From positions 69,603,980 to 69,667,979 of the forward strand of contig CP136063.1 of NCBI GenBank assembly GCA_032622095.1: a stretch of 64,000 bases of DNA. The letters are read 5' to 3'. The notes beneath the pieces are model-generated. The model saw only the letters and a list, made by a program, of their open reading frames with translations. It ran no database searches and was not told the origin of the DNA. This document shows, one piece after another, positions 1-10,904 of the stretch. A program made the translations under genes and the position numbers. This DNA comes from Siphonodentalium dalli. Lineage: Eukaryota; Mollusca; Scaphopoda; Gadilida; Siphonodentaliidae. The first letter of the stretch is position 1. Every line of letters begins with the position of its first letter.

Positions 1-75
1 CGCTTCATCACTGCTCTCTCCCAAAGTACAATTTCTTGAGAAAGAACAAATAACATATTTTGCACCATATTTATA

Positions 76-655
76 CACCCACTTTCGAAGAAAATGGGGG
101 GTATACTGGATTGACTGCGTCTGTCCGTCCGTCACACTTTCTCGCTCCGTGTGTCCGTCCGTCCAACCTCATAACTTGAACAACTATGAACCGATTTCAA
201 TAATGTTGTGTATGCAATCTCCTTAGGACCGCCTCTACGCATAATGCTAATTGTGGTACGGTCCGACTTTCTTTTTTTAAGTTACGCCTTACTTTTCGAC
301 TTATTTTTTACTCAGACAATTCTGTCCGACTTAATAACTTTAACAAATATGAACCGATTTCAATAATTTTTGGTATACATGCTTCTCACAGCACCCTCTC
401 TACATGACTGTTTTTCCTAACATTACACTTCATTTTCGACTTATTTTGACTTAGAAAATTTTGGGATTTTTGTTTGTGGATGCTATCAAGTTAGGATATT
501 TTCCAGAAGTTTCTTCGAATATGGGTTCGTATCGATATTATTAATCCAAATTTTTCTTTAAAGTTAAAAATCTTTTTTGTTTGGTTTACGGATAATGCGG
601 GTTGAATTTGCCATGGTGGGGGTATGCTAGCATGCCAGTGCACACCTCTTGTTGC
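76..655 (+). mobile_element. Hairpin-headed tandem-repeat element (pearl/HINE-like)
   Basis: The element opens with a short palindrome (CCCACTTTCGAAGAAAATGG), followed by TCCGTCCGTC-type runs. The core holds two diverged units with a period of about 163 bp; GAACCGATTTCAATAAT recurs at 188 and 351. Near the far end is a perfect hairpin, GGTATGCTAGCATGCC (621-636), followed by CCTCTTGTT. The plan of head hairpin, tandem core and terminal hairpin matches non-autonomous Helentron-associated elements of bivalves (known family; assignment inferred). The open frame at 602-847 has no support. Confidence 0.5.
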
Positions 656-1224
656 CTTTGGAATCTGATACTAGTGTTGCAGGGCGAGTTTCGTCTATCG
701 TCTCCCTGTTTTGGAGAATTAGCTTTCTTTCTATTTGGCGTGGAAATAGACATACAATTCTTAGGGTCCCATATATTTATTCAGCAGATGCGAAGTGAAT
801 ACATCTCGCCCAACTGGAATCATATATGCTATTTCCACACCACCTAGGCATGATTTCGGCATTGGGACTGTGAGCCAATGAGAAGCTTTAGTTATAGGCG
901 GGAATTTGATATTGATAATGTCTTTGTGTGTACCCTTTGGTAAACTTTTAACAAACCCCAGTGGTTTGAATGTAAAATATTTGCCATGACTTTAACCCCC
1001 CGGCATTCCATACCAACCCCGATCTCAAAAAGTCAAGAAATTTTAGTATAATATTGAAAAATAAGAACTGAAACAAACCGGATAATCACAATATGATACA
1101 AATGGCATAATATTTATGGACTAAAAATGCCTGTAGTCTGCTACAAGCCGGTCAGCAAAAGGTTACCGTATATGGCCGAAGGAAGTTCCGTTAATACCAG
1201 GTTATCCTGTTCAATGCAAATAAA
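656..1224. other. No recognisable feature
   Basis: AT-rich sequence with no convincing open frame or terminal repeat that I can see. Confidence 0.4.
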
Positions 1225-1812
1225 ATAGCTTACCTAAGGCTCTTGGCATATAAATGTTCCCCAACAGGGTTAAAATGAATGCCATCACATAAGAAGGCCT
1301 TTGCTTTTGGCTGTAACCGGCCATAATGCCAAGTGTGTACTAAACTAGATCTGTCAGGGAGCACAACCGAGTTACATGTATATTGGTTCACATGTTTATC
1401 ATAGATGGCCGGTTCCTTTCCTCAATGGATCCGAACCCACTAAAAAGCTTAAGCCATAACCATCCTGACAGATTTTAACTTCAGAACTTCACCAATCAAA
1501 TCATCGGTGATACTCCCGACAGACTGAGGTAACTTGGTGCACAAGTGGTTCTCACCGATCTGCAGTATGATTACATGGGGCCAAAAAATTTCGGAGGCAG
1601 TGAAAATAGGCCGAAACGTCCACCAACATATTGCCACCTTTGGCAAAGAACTGAATATCGAGAGGCCGGCCGTTATGCTGTTTTAACTTGAATACATTGG
1701 CATAATTATACAAGCGATCCTTGGGAACGATCGTGTGTCCAAGCCGACAAACATACCTGCGTTGAAGGAAACGACTAAGACGAACAACAAAGGAATGGCC
1801 AATTACAGCCAC
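1225..1812 (-). pseudogene. SGNH/GDSL-hydrolase-like domain remnant
   Basis: Read on the minus strand in three frames, this piece keeps the three landmark blocks of an SGNH hydrolase in order: VIGHSFV near 1800, ILQIGEN near 1560 (family form G-x-N-D, here GENH), and CDGIHFNPVG near 1275 (the catalytic Asp-x-x-His block). At least two frame changes and internal stops break it, and no ATG opens the first frame. In marine invertebrates such domains are often carried by retroelements as extra modules (general knowledge). I infer an element-derived relic rather than a host esterase. No flanking reverse transcriptase is seen. Confidence 0.5.
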
Positions 1813-2512
1813 TCATGTGTGAAAACGCCGCTGAGACAATTGTTTCAACTTTCAATGTTATTGTTTTTTGTAACTTTAAATTAGGAGCAGATGAGCGGCG
1901 TAGGAATACAGTATAAATAAAATCGGAAAAATGTAAATAATGAGTTAACTAAAAAGTCAGATTACCTGTTGTGTATAGTGAGAATAATGGACTCTTTTTC
2001 TGCTGCTGAATGATGTTTTAGTGGAATTATGCCAGGCTGATATTTGCAGAAAATAGTCCGTATCCATACGCCTGTCTCGCTCCTCAGTTAACGTAGTCAG
2101 ACGCGCAAAATAGTTCCTTTTCAAAACATGAAATCTAATGTTTTAAAATCATCATACTGACTTTTTATTTCCTAAACTATTTCCTATCAAACTCATGGGA
2201 CTAAAATTATGTTATGACCATTAAATATGAATGGAACTAAAATTCCTATTCCATAACTGCTAAAAATAGATGGGACGGATTCATAAAAGATTAATGCCAA
2301 AGATTTGATCTTATTACTTGCATATTCCACGCTCTGGTGTTGAGTGTTTGTTGTGTTTTACCTATCCATTGATGTTCGATCTCGTAAATCTCCTGTTCCC
2401 CACATACTGTATCTAGGAGTTCATGTTTGTCGAAGTATCAGATAGAGCTTGAAACTTATTCTGTGTTTCGATACACAACAGTTTTCAATTCAACATCTTT
2501 GCTTGTTTCAAT
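1813..2512. other. No recognisable feature
   Basis: AT-rich sequence lying between two SGNH-like fragments. It may be non-coding remains of the same old element, but I see no motif to prove it. Confidence 0.35.
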
Positions 2513-2521
2513 TATCATTTG

Positions 2522-2905
2522 TGACCCGCCATATCAAATCCAGTCGTAAGTCGGGATTTTTTTTACCCTGGCCTAACAATTATTTATCATATTTTTTAAA
2601 TAAATGTTTCTTACAATTTTTAGGACATAAAATAAAAAACATCCATTACCCTGCAGGGAGTCCCACACATATATAGAAGCATATAGAAGAGTGTCGTCTG
2701 CTCATGTTTGTCTGGGGCTCTGTATGGGTGAAATTATAAAATTGTTAAAGAATACAAGAACAAATTATTAAAATTGTAAAAAATTGCTAGGCCAATGATT
2801 TCTCTTATATATGCGAGGCGACCTATGGTCGACTCGCATATATAAGAGAATGCATTGGCACAGGGTAAAAAAATCCCGACTTACGACTGGATTTGATATG
2901 GCGGG
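2522..2905. mobile_element. MITE with TGACCCGCC termini and two hairpin cassettes
   Basis: Terminal inverted repeats read CCCGCCATATCAAATCCAGT and run about 40 bp. Each arm carries the GCCAATGCATTCTCTTATAT hairpin cassette or part of it, around an AT-rich middle. A 9-bp direct repeat TATCATTTG lies at 2513-2521 and 2906-2914, a likely target-site duplication. Related copies are at 33,113-34,720 and 57,699-58,480. No coding capacity. Confidence 0.75.
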
Positions 2906-2914
2906 TATCATTTG

Positions 2915-3432
2915 TGGTGTGAAGTTCTTGGTGCACTTAATCCGATAGTTTCCAATTTTTTTTCGTAGACTCTTTGTTGACGCACTATTCTTGATGTGGT
3001 TAAGTCTAGGTTTATTTTTGCCAGTGACAACACATTCATTTGATTTATTTTGGTGTTGAGGTCTGAGATACTTGTTTCTAGTTGTGCGTCCTGTGCTGCG
3101 ATTCTTCTATGGTGTGGGTGTTCTTTCTTTTTATTATATATCGATATTGTTACGCTTGGGCATTCCAGAAAATATATTTCTGCACTTGGTTTAATGTCCA
3201 GTATAATTCTTTTAAATTCTTTCAGGTTCTCTGTTGCGACATTTACTCTATGTTCAGGATTTCTTGAAAATTTGATATATCTATTGCAGGGTTTCCGCCA
3301 AGGGGAAATTAATGAGTCCGTATTGGGGAAACACATAACGCGACGGGACGACCACGGTTTGTTCTGTCGGGCGAAAATTTTTTTATTTGACACTGAAAAG
3401 TAGCCATTTCCTTGCACCTGAGTGTCCCACAA
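2915..3432 (-). pseudogene. Fragment of an SGNH-like retroelement-associated ORF
   Basis: A minus-strand open frame of 174 codons (2908-3432). It contains a stretch with LKEFKRIILDIKPSAEIYFL then ECPSVTISIYN and a charged helix-rich tail, resembling the C-terminal half of SGNH-like ORFs found with invertebrate retroelements (from memory, unverified). The frame is cut at its 3' end by the MITE inserted at 2522-2905. Near 3289 it contains CAGGGTTTCCGC, the end of an hAT-type repeat, so the 5' part is probably not original coding sequence. No function is likely retained. Confidence 0.35.
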
Positions 3433-4872
3433 AGCAATCCAAAGCTACGTTTATTACGCAAATCGATCATTTTCCGTGGGTGCATTAATTCTGTTGATGG
3501 TATCCAGATAATTAATCATGTAATTACGCACGTAAGACTGCCGTCTGATTGAAGACTATATCAAGCTACAAGTTACAGTGTTTAAAGATTTAGAACTTAC
3601 AATAAGATTCCGACAGGTATATAATGAAACTAAACACTAAAAAGCATCTATGCATCTATGCATTGTCCTAGCTGGGAGAATTGAATTAAGTATTTCCTAG
3701 AATTTCAAGTAGCTTCCGTGAAAATGAAACTGATGTATTCTGTCAATCGTAAAACTATTTGTGCTCTGTGATGTCATATATACTGCAGGGTTTGTCAGCA
3801 GGAGATATTTATAGCGGCGAAATACGAATGGTAGCGAAATCTTTCAAACTCGGAACGCGTAGCGTGTCAATAGTCTGTATTAGTCCAACAACTGACGACA
3901 GCTGCTGCTATAGAGTTTTAGCCAACGTGTTATAAAATATAATTGAGTTTTGGCGGGAAATGGGAACATGTGCGCCGTTATTTGTGTTTGGGGACCCAGG
4001 CGGGACAACGAAACTATTATTGACCGTACTTTGACTTTATCTCCATGTTGGGGGGGGGGGGATGTTTTTTGTGTTTATCCTCCATGCATGTAATATGGGT
4101 CAAATGAATGGTGTTGTCACTATGAATTTCTGCTATAAAGACTGATTTGGGACATGTTCCGTATTATAATATATAGTACGATAGCACGGGATCTCGGAGG
4201 TAGATACCTCCTTTGGTAGGAGAACCGCCTGTTGGCGTATGTTGATCCCTACTCTGCCTAACTCAGCAATTCGGCATTCTTTGATCAAATTATGTAATCG
4301 TACGAGTAGTTTCAACCACAGAAATCCCGTGCAAAATAATATATGTACTCAGCAGTCCGACATTCTTTGATGTCACCGCGACATTTATTACGCTGTATAT
4401 AACGTCGCTATTTCAATGCACACCAAACATTACGTTGTAGTTTTGGCGAGCTGCCCTTCTTAATTTTTCTTTAACTTTCCTGGTGACATTCCTTATTGAC
4501 GACCTTGATGGCATCTAATAAATGAAAACCAATTTAAGAACTGACAATGTCTATGGGGAAAATCTATCACAAAATCAATAAATATGTAAAGATAAAGAAC
4601 GATATCACCAAAATACTCCCTCTATCCTGTTCCATATTATCTTATAAACATTTAGGAACACTTTAGACCACAATTGTACTGCTGATGGCTCCGAAAGCTG
4701 ACGATTTGAAAACTGAATTGAGAGCTCCAAAAAATTTAGCTATTGTCAAATCTGAAGCTGCACAGATCTTTTTTATGATTACATAGGGCATTACTGTATG
4801 TTTGAAATTTCTAAATAATATTTAACTCTATTGTAAGCATCAATTATGTTTTGTGGCCGTATCAATATTTAC
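3433..4872. other. Intergenic, nothing firm
   Basis: AT-rich, with a ten-base G run near 4050. No exon with good splice borders and no long inverted repeat were recognised. The minus-strand frame at 4133-4315 is unsupported. Confidence 0.4.
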
Positions 4873-5770
4873 TTAACCAGTCCTTCGAATTTGGAAAACG
4901 TAGGTGCGCGATATATATCGCTCGGAGCTTTTGGAATTTGCGCGCGCCTTTTTTGCGGGAGCACAATTCAAATTAACATGGATGAAATGATTACTGAATA
5001 AAGACCAACACAATTATAATGATACACACGTGTAATTCCAAGTGTGCCTTTGGCAACTTAAAGTGAAAACAGAAATAAAAACATATGTTTATATTGTAGT
5101 ACAATATCTAGTCCACAATAATCCGATTATCTGGCAAACCAGGTGAATCTAATCACGGTAATGAGTCCACTTCCGCGTCTGAGAGCGCATGCTCACCAGA
5201 CTCGCAGTCGCTTAAAACTTCAAACTCGGAAGTGGAATCGTTACCACAATCAGATTCACCGGAATCCGACGAATCAACCGGGGCTCTCTTTCGTTTTGAT
5301 AGAGTCGGTATTTGAGGAGGCTGCAATGTCCATTTTTCGCTTTCTCCGAGTCGAGAGATACTGGCTTCGAAGTATAGCTTCGAAGTATTTAAACTTAAAA
5401 CCTAATCTATGGCAATAATATTCAAATGAATTGCCGAATCCCGCATGCCGAAACATCAAACGAGGCTGCCAAAGAATTGACACTTTTTTGCGGGAACTCT
5501 CACGTGCAGCAGTTGTGACGAGGTGTACCCCAATCATTGAGTGAGAAAGACGCCGGCGGCCGCTTTGATCTTTGTTATTATGTTCGTAATCAACGTCATC
5601 GCTACTGAGAAAGATACACGGTGAATAGTCTTGTCGGCGTTTAACCATTGATGTGCTGTTTCTTAAAATCTCGTTCACTGGCTGCAAATTCCGAATCGCT
5701 GGTTTTTAGATCCGCGTGCGCCAAGGCGCGCAAGCGCAATTGCGCGCCTCAAAATCGAAGGACTGCTTAA
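4873..5770. mobile_element. TTAA-flanked piggyBac-like element, non-autonomous
   Basis: TTAA occurs at both ends (4873 and 5767), followed on the left by CCAGTCCTTCGAATTTG and, in reverse complement on the right, by GCAGTCCTTCGATTTTG. TTAA target duplication with short TIRs is the piggyBac signature. Inside, a plus-strand stretch at about 5150-5310 reads as a Ser/Glu/Asp-rich peptide (for example PDSQSLKTSNSEVESL), which could be the acidic N-terminus of a lost transposase; no DDD core is present. The minus-strand frame at 5274-5687 is probably a shadow. Confidence 0.6.
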
Positions 5771-5865
5771 CCAAGTAAAATCTGTTATCTGAAGTCAAAA
5801 GAGGCCTCAACCATTCCACATGTGCATGCATGGGTCCCATGGGGGAAATCATGTATGGGTCCCAT

Positions 5866-7012
5866 CAGGGCTGGCGATCTAGAAAATCCAGGAGGGCTAT
5901 TAATAGCCCTCCTAGATATACCTAGGAGGGCTATAGCCCTCCTCAACTTTTAAAGTTTAAAATGATTTATTTTATCTGAGTTACTACTGCCGTTAGTTTG
6001 TCTATTTTTGATGTTGTATAACTCCATCTAAATTATTTTTTTTTTCATGTGGAAACAAAGTGTCCACAGAGTTGTGAATGTCAAAATCCCCCACAGTAAT
6101 TATGGTATGGTGAATATTTAACTATGTTTTATATGTTATGAATAGGATAATTTATATGAACCAGAAACAAAATGTAAGAGTGTTTGTACTCAACAATTTG
6201 TCAGTCGGTGACCAACCCATGAAACGGAATTGGGTGAGTTTGTCCAGGTTAAAAGCATTCTCCATGAAAGTGTAATTTTACATAAAATACACAATCAAGA
6301 AAAATATTAACACCAGTATATTTGCACTTGAATATTGACTGCTGTTTCTCTCAAAGTAATCCATATTCCATTGCCGATCGCAGACTGCTGCTTGCAGCGG
6401 TCAAGTCGCTATCTAGAGATTTACTGGGTGTTTGCAATTGGGGACATAGAAAATAGTTTCTGAACTTTAATAACTGAATAACAGTGTAAACTAGAATACG
6501 TGGATACATTTAGCTAATTATATTAAAATATTGTCAATCGAAGCGATAAAAGACGGTTGCAAGCTAAATACAATTTTCACTGATAGGAACCAAAATCGGA
6601 ACGAAAGGTTGACCTTAATTGGGACAGTGACATTTCGTTCTCACTATCAACAAACATGTGTTCATTTTATCCAGTGAAATATATTGTAAGCTCAATCTTA
6701 TGAAGAGAAATAATTTATTTTGGTCATAAAATGTGTGAGAATCGATCAAAAGATCAGATTTACGAAACAGTTCGTTCCGGAATTTACTGATTCCGATATA
6801 ATTCCCATTTGACATTACCGTCATGTCACGCATGCGCACAGTCCCCACACTGTACAATATAGTTAAGATTTCGATGCAGTATTTTACTCATTAAACACAA
6901 TAAAATAACTAAATAATAAATGTCCTATCGTAGGCGAGGCGGGCTATAAAAAGCCCGCCTTGGAAAATTCTAGGCGGGCAGCCCACCAGCCCGCCTTGAG
7001 ATTTCCAGGCCT
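5866..7012. mobile_element. hAT-like non-autonomous element inside a 25-bp repeat
   Basis: The left end is CAGGGCTGGCGATCT and the right end, reverse complemented, is AGGCCTGGAAATCTC. GTCCCAT flanks both sides, close to the 7-8-bp duplication expected of hAT. Both flanks consist of the same ATGGGTCCCATGGGGGAAAT-type short tandem repeat, so the insertion split an array. Internal palindromes (GGAGGGCTATTAATAGCCCT and GGCGGGCTATAAAAAGCCCG) sit just inside the ends. No transposase frame. Confidence 0.5.
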
Positions 7013-7789
7013 GTCCCATGGGGGGAAATCATGAATGGGTCACATGGGGGAAATCATTTATGGGAGGGAAATGCATTGCAACTTCTCTAGGTTTATGATT
7101 TCTACCTAATGGCTTATCAACATTCATACCCATGGGCGTAGGAAGCTATACATATTGGGGGGGGGGGGTGTATCAGGGACGTATGAAAGAAGTTTGTATA
7201 TAATGACAGCCGCTGGAGGTGGGGAGAGCACGAGAGGGGTGTCCCCTCTCATTAGTGGAGATCTGGGGAAATTTTTCTGAATTTGGTACATAGATCTTAA
7301 TGTACTATAACTCCATGGGTGGTGGTGTACTTACAAGTGGTCTGGTTTTTGAGTGCCAGCAAATTGTCTGTTTCCCGCAAGTACTTCCACAATACAGCCC
7401 AGCCTCGCTTTCGGTTTTCCAGAGTAATTTTATTAAACCAACTTCCGGTCAGATATCCTTTTGCTGTTTGGCACCGCCGGTCATATTAACAGTGGGGCCA
7501 ATTGTATGCCATGGATTTAATATAATTTTGTCCTGGGATAGGCCATTATAGATAATTCAATAGATAATCAACCACAATGCTGGGTAATCAAGAAATACAC
7601 CATATTATATGGAGAATAACGGAACATATCCTGTGCTGGCCTAGATGAGGTGGCAGATGACGATACATGCACAACATGCTTTTGCTTACTTGAACGCTCT
7701 ATGATCTTTTTGACGGTGCGAGAATCAAAATATTGCCTAACCGTTTCCCACCCTCCATCTACTGCTGCGTCTCCTCCTACACACCTCCC
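7013..7789. other. Repeat debris, no gene
   Basis: Contains the right half of the GGGGGAAATCAT array, a poly-G tract near 7160 and AT-rich sequence. The plus-strand frame at 7300-7551 has no recognisable domain. Confidence 0.4.
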
Positions 7790-8178
7790 TCAATGAAAAT
7801 GCCATTTAATTTCATGGAATTTTGGCCCTCCATCAGTCAGCCATTTTGATGTGGTAACAGAATTAGTAATCCCATCAACACATTCATTAGCGTAATCAAT
7901 TTTATGATATTCCAAAGCCCATTTAATTTGTTTGATGGTGTCCAAAATTTCATAATTAAAATTGTATTGGAGAGGGTTACCCTCCCTTTTCCATTTAAAT
8001 TCATTCTCTGATTTGAGACTTTTATTTCATGTAGACCTGTGTCGCACTCACTCAAAGAGGATATTTTATCATCTAATTCTTCTGATAATTCACGCTTTTG
8101 TGAGCTAACTACTTGAAATAATTGATCTAACTTCCTATTGATATCTGCTGAACCTGAATTATCACTCGTGTCATCCAT
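7790..8178 (-). pseudogene. Gag-like retroelement ORF fragment (N-terminal part)
   Basis: Starts at a real ATG (8178) and reads MDDTSDNSGSADINRKLDQL, then a charged coiled-coil-like segment through SSQKRELSEELDDKISSLSE. After about residue 48 the frame shifts; the continuing sense is in another frame (FKWKREGN, YNFNYEILDTIKQIKWALEY). This order of coiled coil followed by a short basic 'FKWKREGN' block is typical of an uncharacterised gag-like ORF common in marine invertebrate genomes (family impression, unverified). Truncated, no downstream domains. Confidence 0.4.
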
Positions 8179-8377
8179 CTAGAACAACTGAAACACGCTA
8201 CACAATTTAAACAGATGTGTTCCCGTCAAAGCTTCTGACCCAAAGAAATACTTTCGGCCAGAAATCTCTTGTATACACCTGATATATAGAATTATCTCCC
8301 CTCCCACAAATTCAGTTATTCCCCTTTATTACAATTCATTAACCCTCGCTGCGTGTAGAAAATTATATGTCACACGA

Positions 8378-8912
8378 CTAAGCATAAATTGCTTTGTAGT
8401 CACGTCCTTTAACAGCAGCCAACAAAAGTTCTTCGCAATCAGAGTATGCACCGTAATCTGGCTGGTCGAAACGATCATTTATAGTTGTGATAATGAGATC
8501 TAAAGATTCATAGTAAATATGTCTGTAGTGAGACTCTGGGTTTTCTGGATATTCTGCTGCTGCGTCTCCTCCTACACACTCCTCCAGTTTTTTTTGTGAT
8601 ATAGAATCGGTTCGCCTATTTGTTTCGTTTCCTTTGCAACTCGACATGTCTTCTCCCAAAAAAGCTTCCAGGAAGTTTCAGCTCTTATTGACACCAGAGT
8701 CTTGACAGTCATTGAAGCAATTGATTTGGCCTCACATGCCGATAGTTTCATTTTCTGTAGAGTTTCACTCAATGAGTCCGCATGTGATAAAGTTGAGTAC
8801 AGCCAATGAAGTCCCAAAGAAGAAGTTGTACTTTCTCATCTGATAAGCAACACCTTGAACTTTGGCTTTGGTCTCAGTATCATTCGTTTCAGTCTCTACC
8901 CAGCGACTGGTA
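8378..8912 (-). pseudogene. DUF4371/hAT-type transposase fragment (ZMYM1-like)
   Basis: The minus strand from 8912 reads SRWVETETNDTETKAKVQGV, then YQMRKYNFFFG, then SHADSLSETLQKMKLSACEA, SIASMTVKTLVSIRAE and FWEKTCRVAKE, and in the next frame CVGGDAAAEYPENPESHYRH followed by IYYESLDLIITTINDRFDQP. This order is characteristic of the middle of DUF4371-containing hAT transposases, also called zinc finger MYM-type protein 1-like. Two frameshifts, near 8815 and 8620, break it. The N-terminal zinc finger and C-terminal dimerisation region are absent. It is a dead fragment. Confidence 0.65.
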
Positions 8913-8988
8913 GTTCTGTAAAATTGTAATTAATTCTGTAATTGCCAGTACGCGCACAGTCCACCTTGTGGGACACATGGTTCGTAAA

Positions 8989-9024
8989 CCAATTTAGGCC
9001 ACTGTTAACATCCCTTCTTCTTTT
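8989..9024 (-). repeat. Truncated 3' LTR end and polypurine tract
   Basis: AATTTAGGCCACTGTTAACA (ending at 9010) repeats the end of the LTR at 9518-9730. It is followed by a pyrimidine run (9011-9024), which on the minus strand is the polypurine tract AAAAGAAGAAGGGA expected just before a 3' LTR. Confidence 0.5.
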
Positions 9025-9244
9025 AGTAAGCAATTAATTAATAACCAAAAAGCACTGAATAAACGCGGCGCGGAGGGTTAATGAGTTAATGCCGATTTTA
9101 ACGATAATTAGTATGTGGTCGTTGGTGTGTTTCGACATCTAGTGGTACGCCCTCGGTCACTGGTCGATATGTTGTGGGGCTGGGTTACACCATAACGGTA
9201 TTTCTTCTATATTCTGTCCCATGCTCTTCTCTAACCTGAACTGA

Positions 9245-9490
9245 TCAGTCGTTTATCACTTCGATGACCATGCCCTTGCGCCATCTGGCATCTGTCGGAT
9301 GTTGGAAATAGACAGATTGGCCGGCTAGTATCTGTGGTCTGGTCGTCGCCCGTTTATCAAATGATCCGTTCAGTCTCCCTTCTTGTCTCGCTTTTTGGAT
9401 TACTCTCCCTTCGCATCGAATCATCAGTATTATCAACCTGGTACTTCGCCCAAACATCATCTGAGCAGGACTCAGGTCTCTTCGGGGGTG
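9245..9490 (-). pseudogene. Ty3/gypsy-type integrase C-terminal fragment
   Basis: Minus strand: LSPAQMMFGRSTRL, then a basic segment, then AGQSVYFQHPTDARWRKGMV. The SPAQ-x-x-FGR block followed by a small beta-rich domain is the usual end of the integrase of gypsy-like retrotransposons. The fragment runs directly into the primer-binding site of the same element, so gag, protease, reverse transcriptase and the integrase core are all deleted. The apparent ATG at 9529 lies in the LTR and is not a real start. Confidence 0.6.
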
Positions 9491-9499
9491 TGGGTTTGA

Positions 9500-9517
9500 A
9501 TCCCACCGCTGCCACCA
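9500..9517 (-). promoter_or_regulatory. tRNA primer-binding site of LTR element
   Basis: On the minus strand TGGTGGCAGCGGTGGGATTC directly follows the LTR. It is complementary to a tRNA 3' acceptor and T arm including CCA, so it is a reverse-transcription primer site rather than a tRNA gene. Confidence 0.6.
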
Positions 9518-9730
9518 TGTTAATAACACAAGTCGTGGTTATTAGATTTCAGATTTAATCTCTACTCATGGAATAGTTAGCTGAGGAGTGCCGTTTGCAG
9601 AGAAAGCCGCCAAAGTCATGCAACCATTAGGTCATGCATAAATTAGCCGATATTGAAATACATGCCGGCGGTGCGTGGTACCCAGGTTAATAGTAAATTT
9701 GTTACATGCAAATTTAGGCCACTGTTAACA
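9518..9730 (-). repeat. 5' LTR of a collapsed gypsy-like retrotransposon
   Basis: About 213 bp with TGTTAA/TTAACA inverted ends, one end abutting the primer-binding site at 9500-9517. Orientation is minus. The partner LTR is reduced to about 20 bp at 8989-9010. Confidence 0.55.
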
Positions 9731-10090
9731 ACTTGACATGAACCAAAGATTTGTCAGCAATTAAAATATAATCGGAAGGAAGTTTCTAGAGTCCCACAAA
9801 GTGACCACATGACAATTTAGTCTCTTTAGCACCATTGGAGTCTATCAAAACCCAGAACAAGGGAATTCTTCAGAAAATAACATCCATTTGTTCAAATAGG
9901 AATGCTCATTGAAGCAGCTGATCATATAGCACATAACATCTAGCGATATTACTAGTCATTCTGTAATATTCAAATTGCACCCACCCACCTATTCTCGGCC
10001 TCACCATCAGTGGGCACCTTTACAGACAGTTAACTAATATTCAACAATGAATTAATTAATTATATTTTGATTGCGGTCCCAATTGTGTTT
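9731..10090. other. No recognisable feature
   Basis: AT-rich intergenic sequence. Confidence 0.4.
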
Positions 10091-10494
10091 TTAACCCTTT
10101 ACCCAACAAACCGGCCAAAAACGCCCAAATAAAGATTCAACAGCCTAAAATATCTTCGGTCTGTCTCAATAACACCATACAAATATGGATATCATTGGAA
10201 CCGGTTCATTGACCACATTGTGATGGTTACAGTTATGCCCTGTGCCAATGCATTCTCTTATATATTCAAGTCGACCATAGGTCGCCTCGCATATATAAGA
10301 GAATGCATTGGCCTTAAAAAAAACAATTTCTTACATTTTTTAACAATTTTTATAATATTTTTCTACATTCTTTGACAATTTTATCATTTTTAATATGTGT
10401 TAAGCCAATGCATTCTCTTATATATGCGAGGCGACCTATGGTCGACTCGCATATATAAGAGAATGCATTGGCACAGGGCCGTTCTGTTGGTTAA
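10091..10494. mobile_element. TTAACCCTTTACCC MITE (piggyBac-type ends), copy 1
   Basis: Begins TTAACCCTTTACCCAACAAA and ends with its shortened inverse GTTCTGTTGGTTAA. Carries two inverted copies of the GCCAATGCATTCTCTTATAT hairpin cassette around an AT-rich centre. A second copy is at 35,473-35,924. TTAA targets and CCCTTT ends point to piggyBac mobilisation. Confidence 0.7.
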
Positions 10495-10593
10495 TGAGCC
10501 AATATGTGGCCTATTTTCTGCTGTTTCTGTTTGCTAGTTATGGAGAATTAGTATTATGCATATCACAGAGTAAATAAACATAGTAATAGTACG

Positions 10594-10889
10594 GTAAAGT
10601 AATGCCCTAAATAATCAACTCCTTAACCACAGCATAATTATGGGTAACTTTCCAGGATTTAGTCGGAAATATGGCTTGTTGCCATTCATCGGAAAGCTCT
10701 CAGAAGACTTCCTCTCAGTGACTCAGTGAGAGCTTTGCGATGAATGGCAACAATCCATATTTCCAACTAAATACTGAAAAGTGAGAGCTTTCCGATGAAT
10801 GACAAGAAGCCATATTTCCGACTAAATACTGAAAAGTTACCCATAATTCTGCTGTGGTTAAGGAGTCGATTACTTAGGGCATTACTGTA
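10594..10889. mobile_element. CAGTAATGC foldback MITE, copy 1
   Basis: Near-perfect foldback with arms AGTAATGCCCTAAATAATC and its inverse, ending GGGCATTACTGTA; one arm contains an extra partial repeat. Presumed TA target duplication suggests a mariner/Tc1-type source. Other copies are near 12.04, 14.85, 46.39, 55.66, 57.22 and 60.73 kb. Confidence 0.7.
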
Positions 10890-10904
10890 CTTGGCGAACT
10901 GGTC

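Noticed and set aside
3786-3800. CAGGGTTTGTCAG as right end of an hAT element starting at 3289
   Set aside because: Same orientation as the other CAGGG end rather than inverted, and no flanking duplication was found.
5143-5687. Two overlapping open frames (91 and 137 codons) as genes
   Set aside because: They lie inside a TTAA-flanked non-autonomous element; only an acidic relic in another frame looks coding.
9490-9517. Possible tRNA gene end (GGTTTGAATCCCACC with CCA)
   Set aside because: No 5' half, encoded CCA, and the position directly beside an LTR end fits a primer-binding site on the minus strand.
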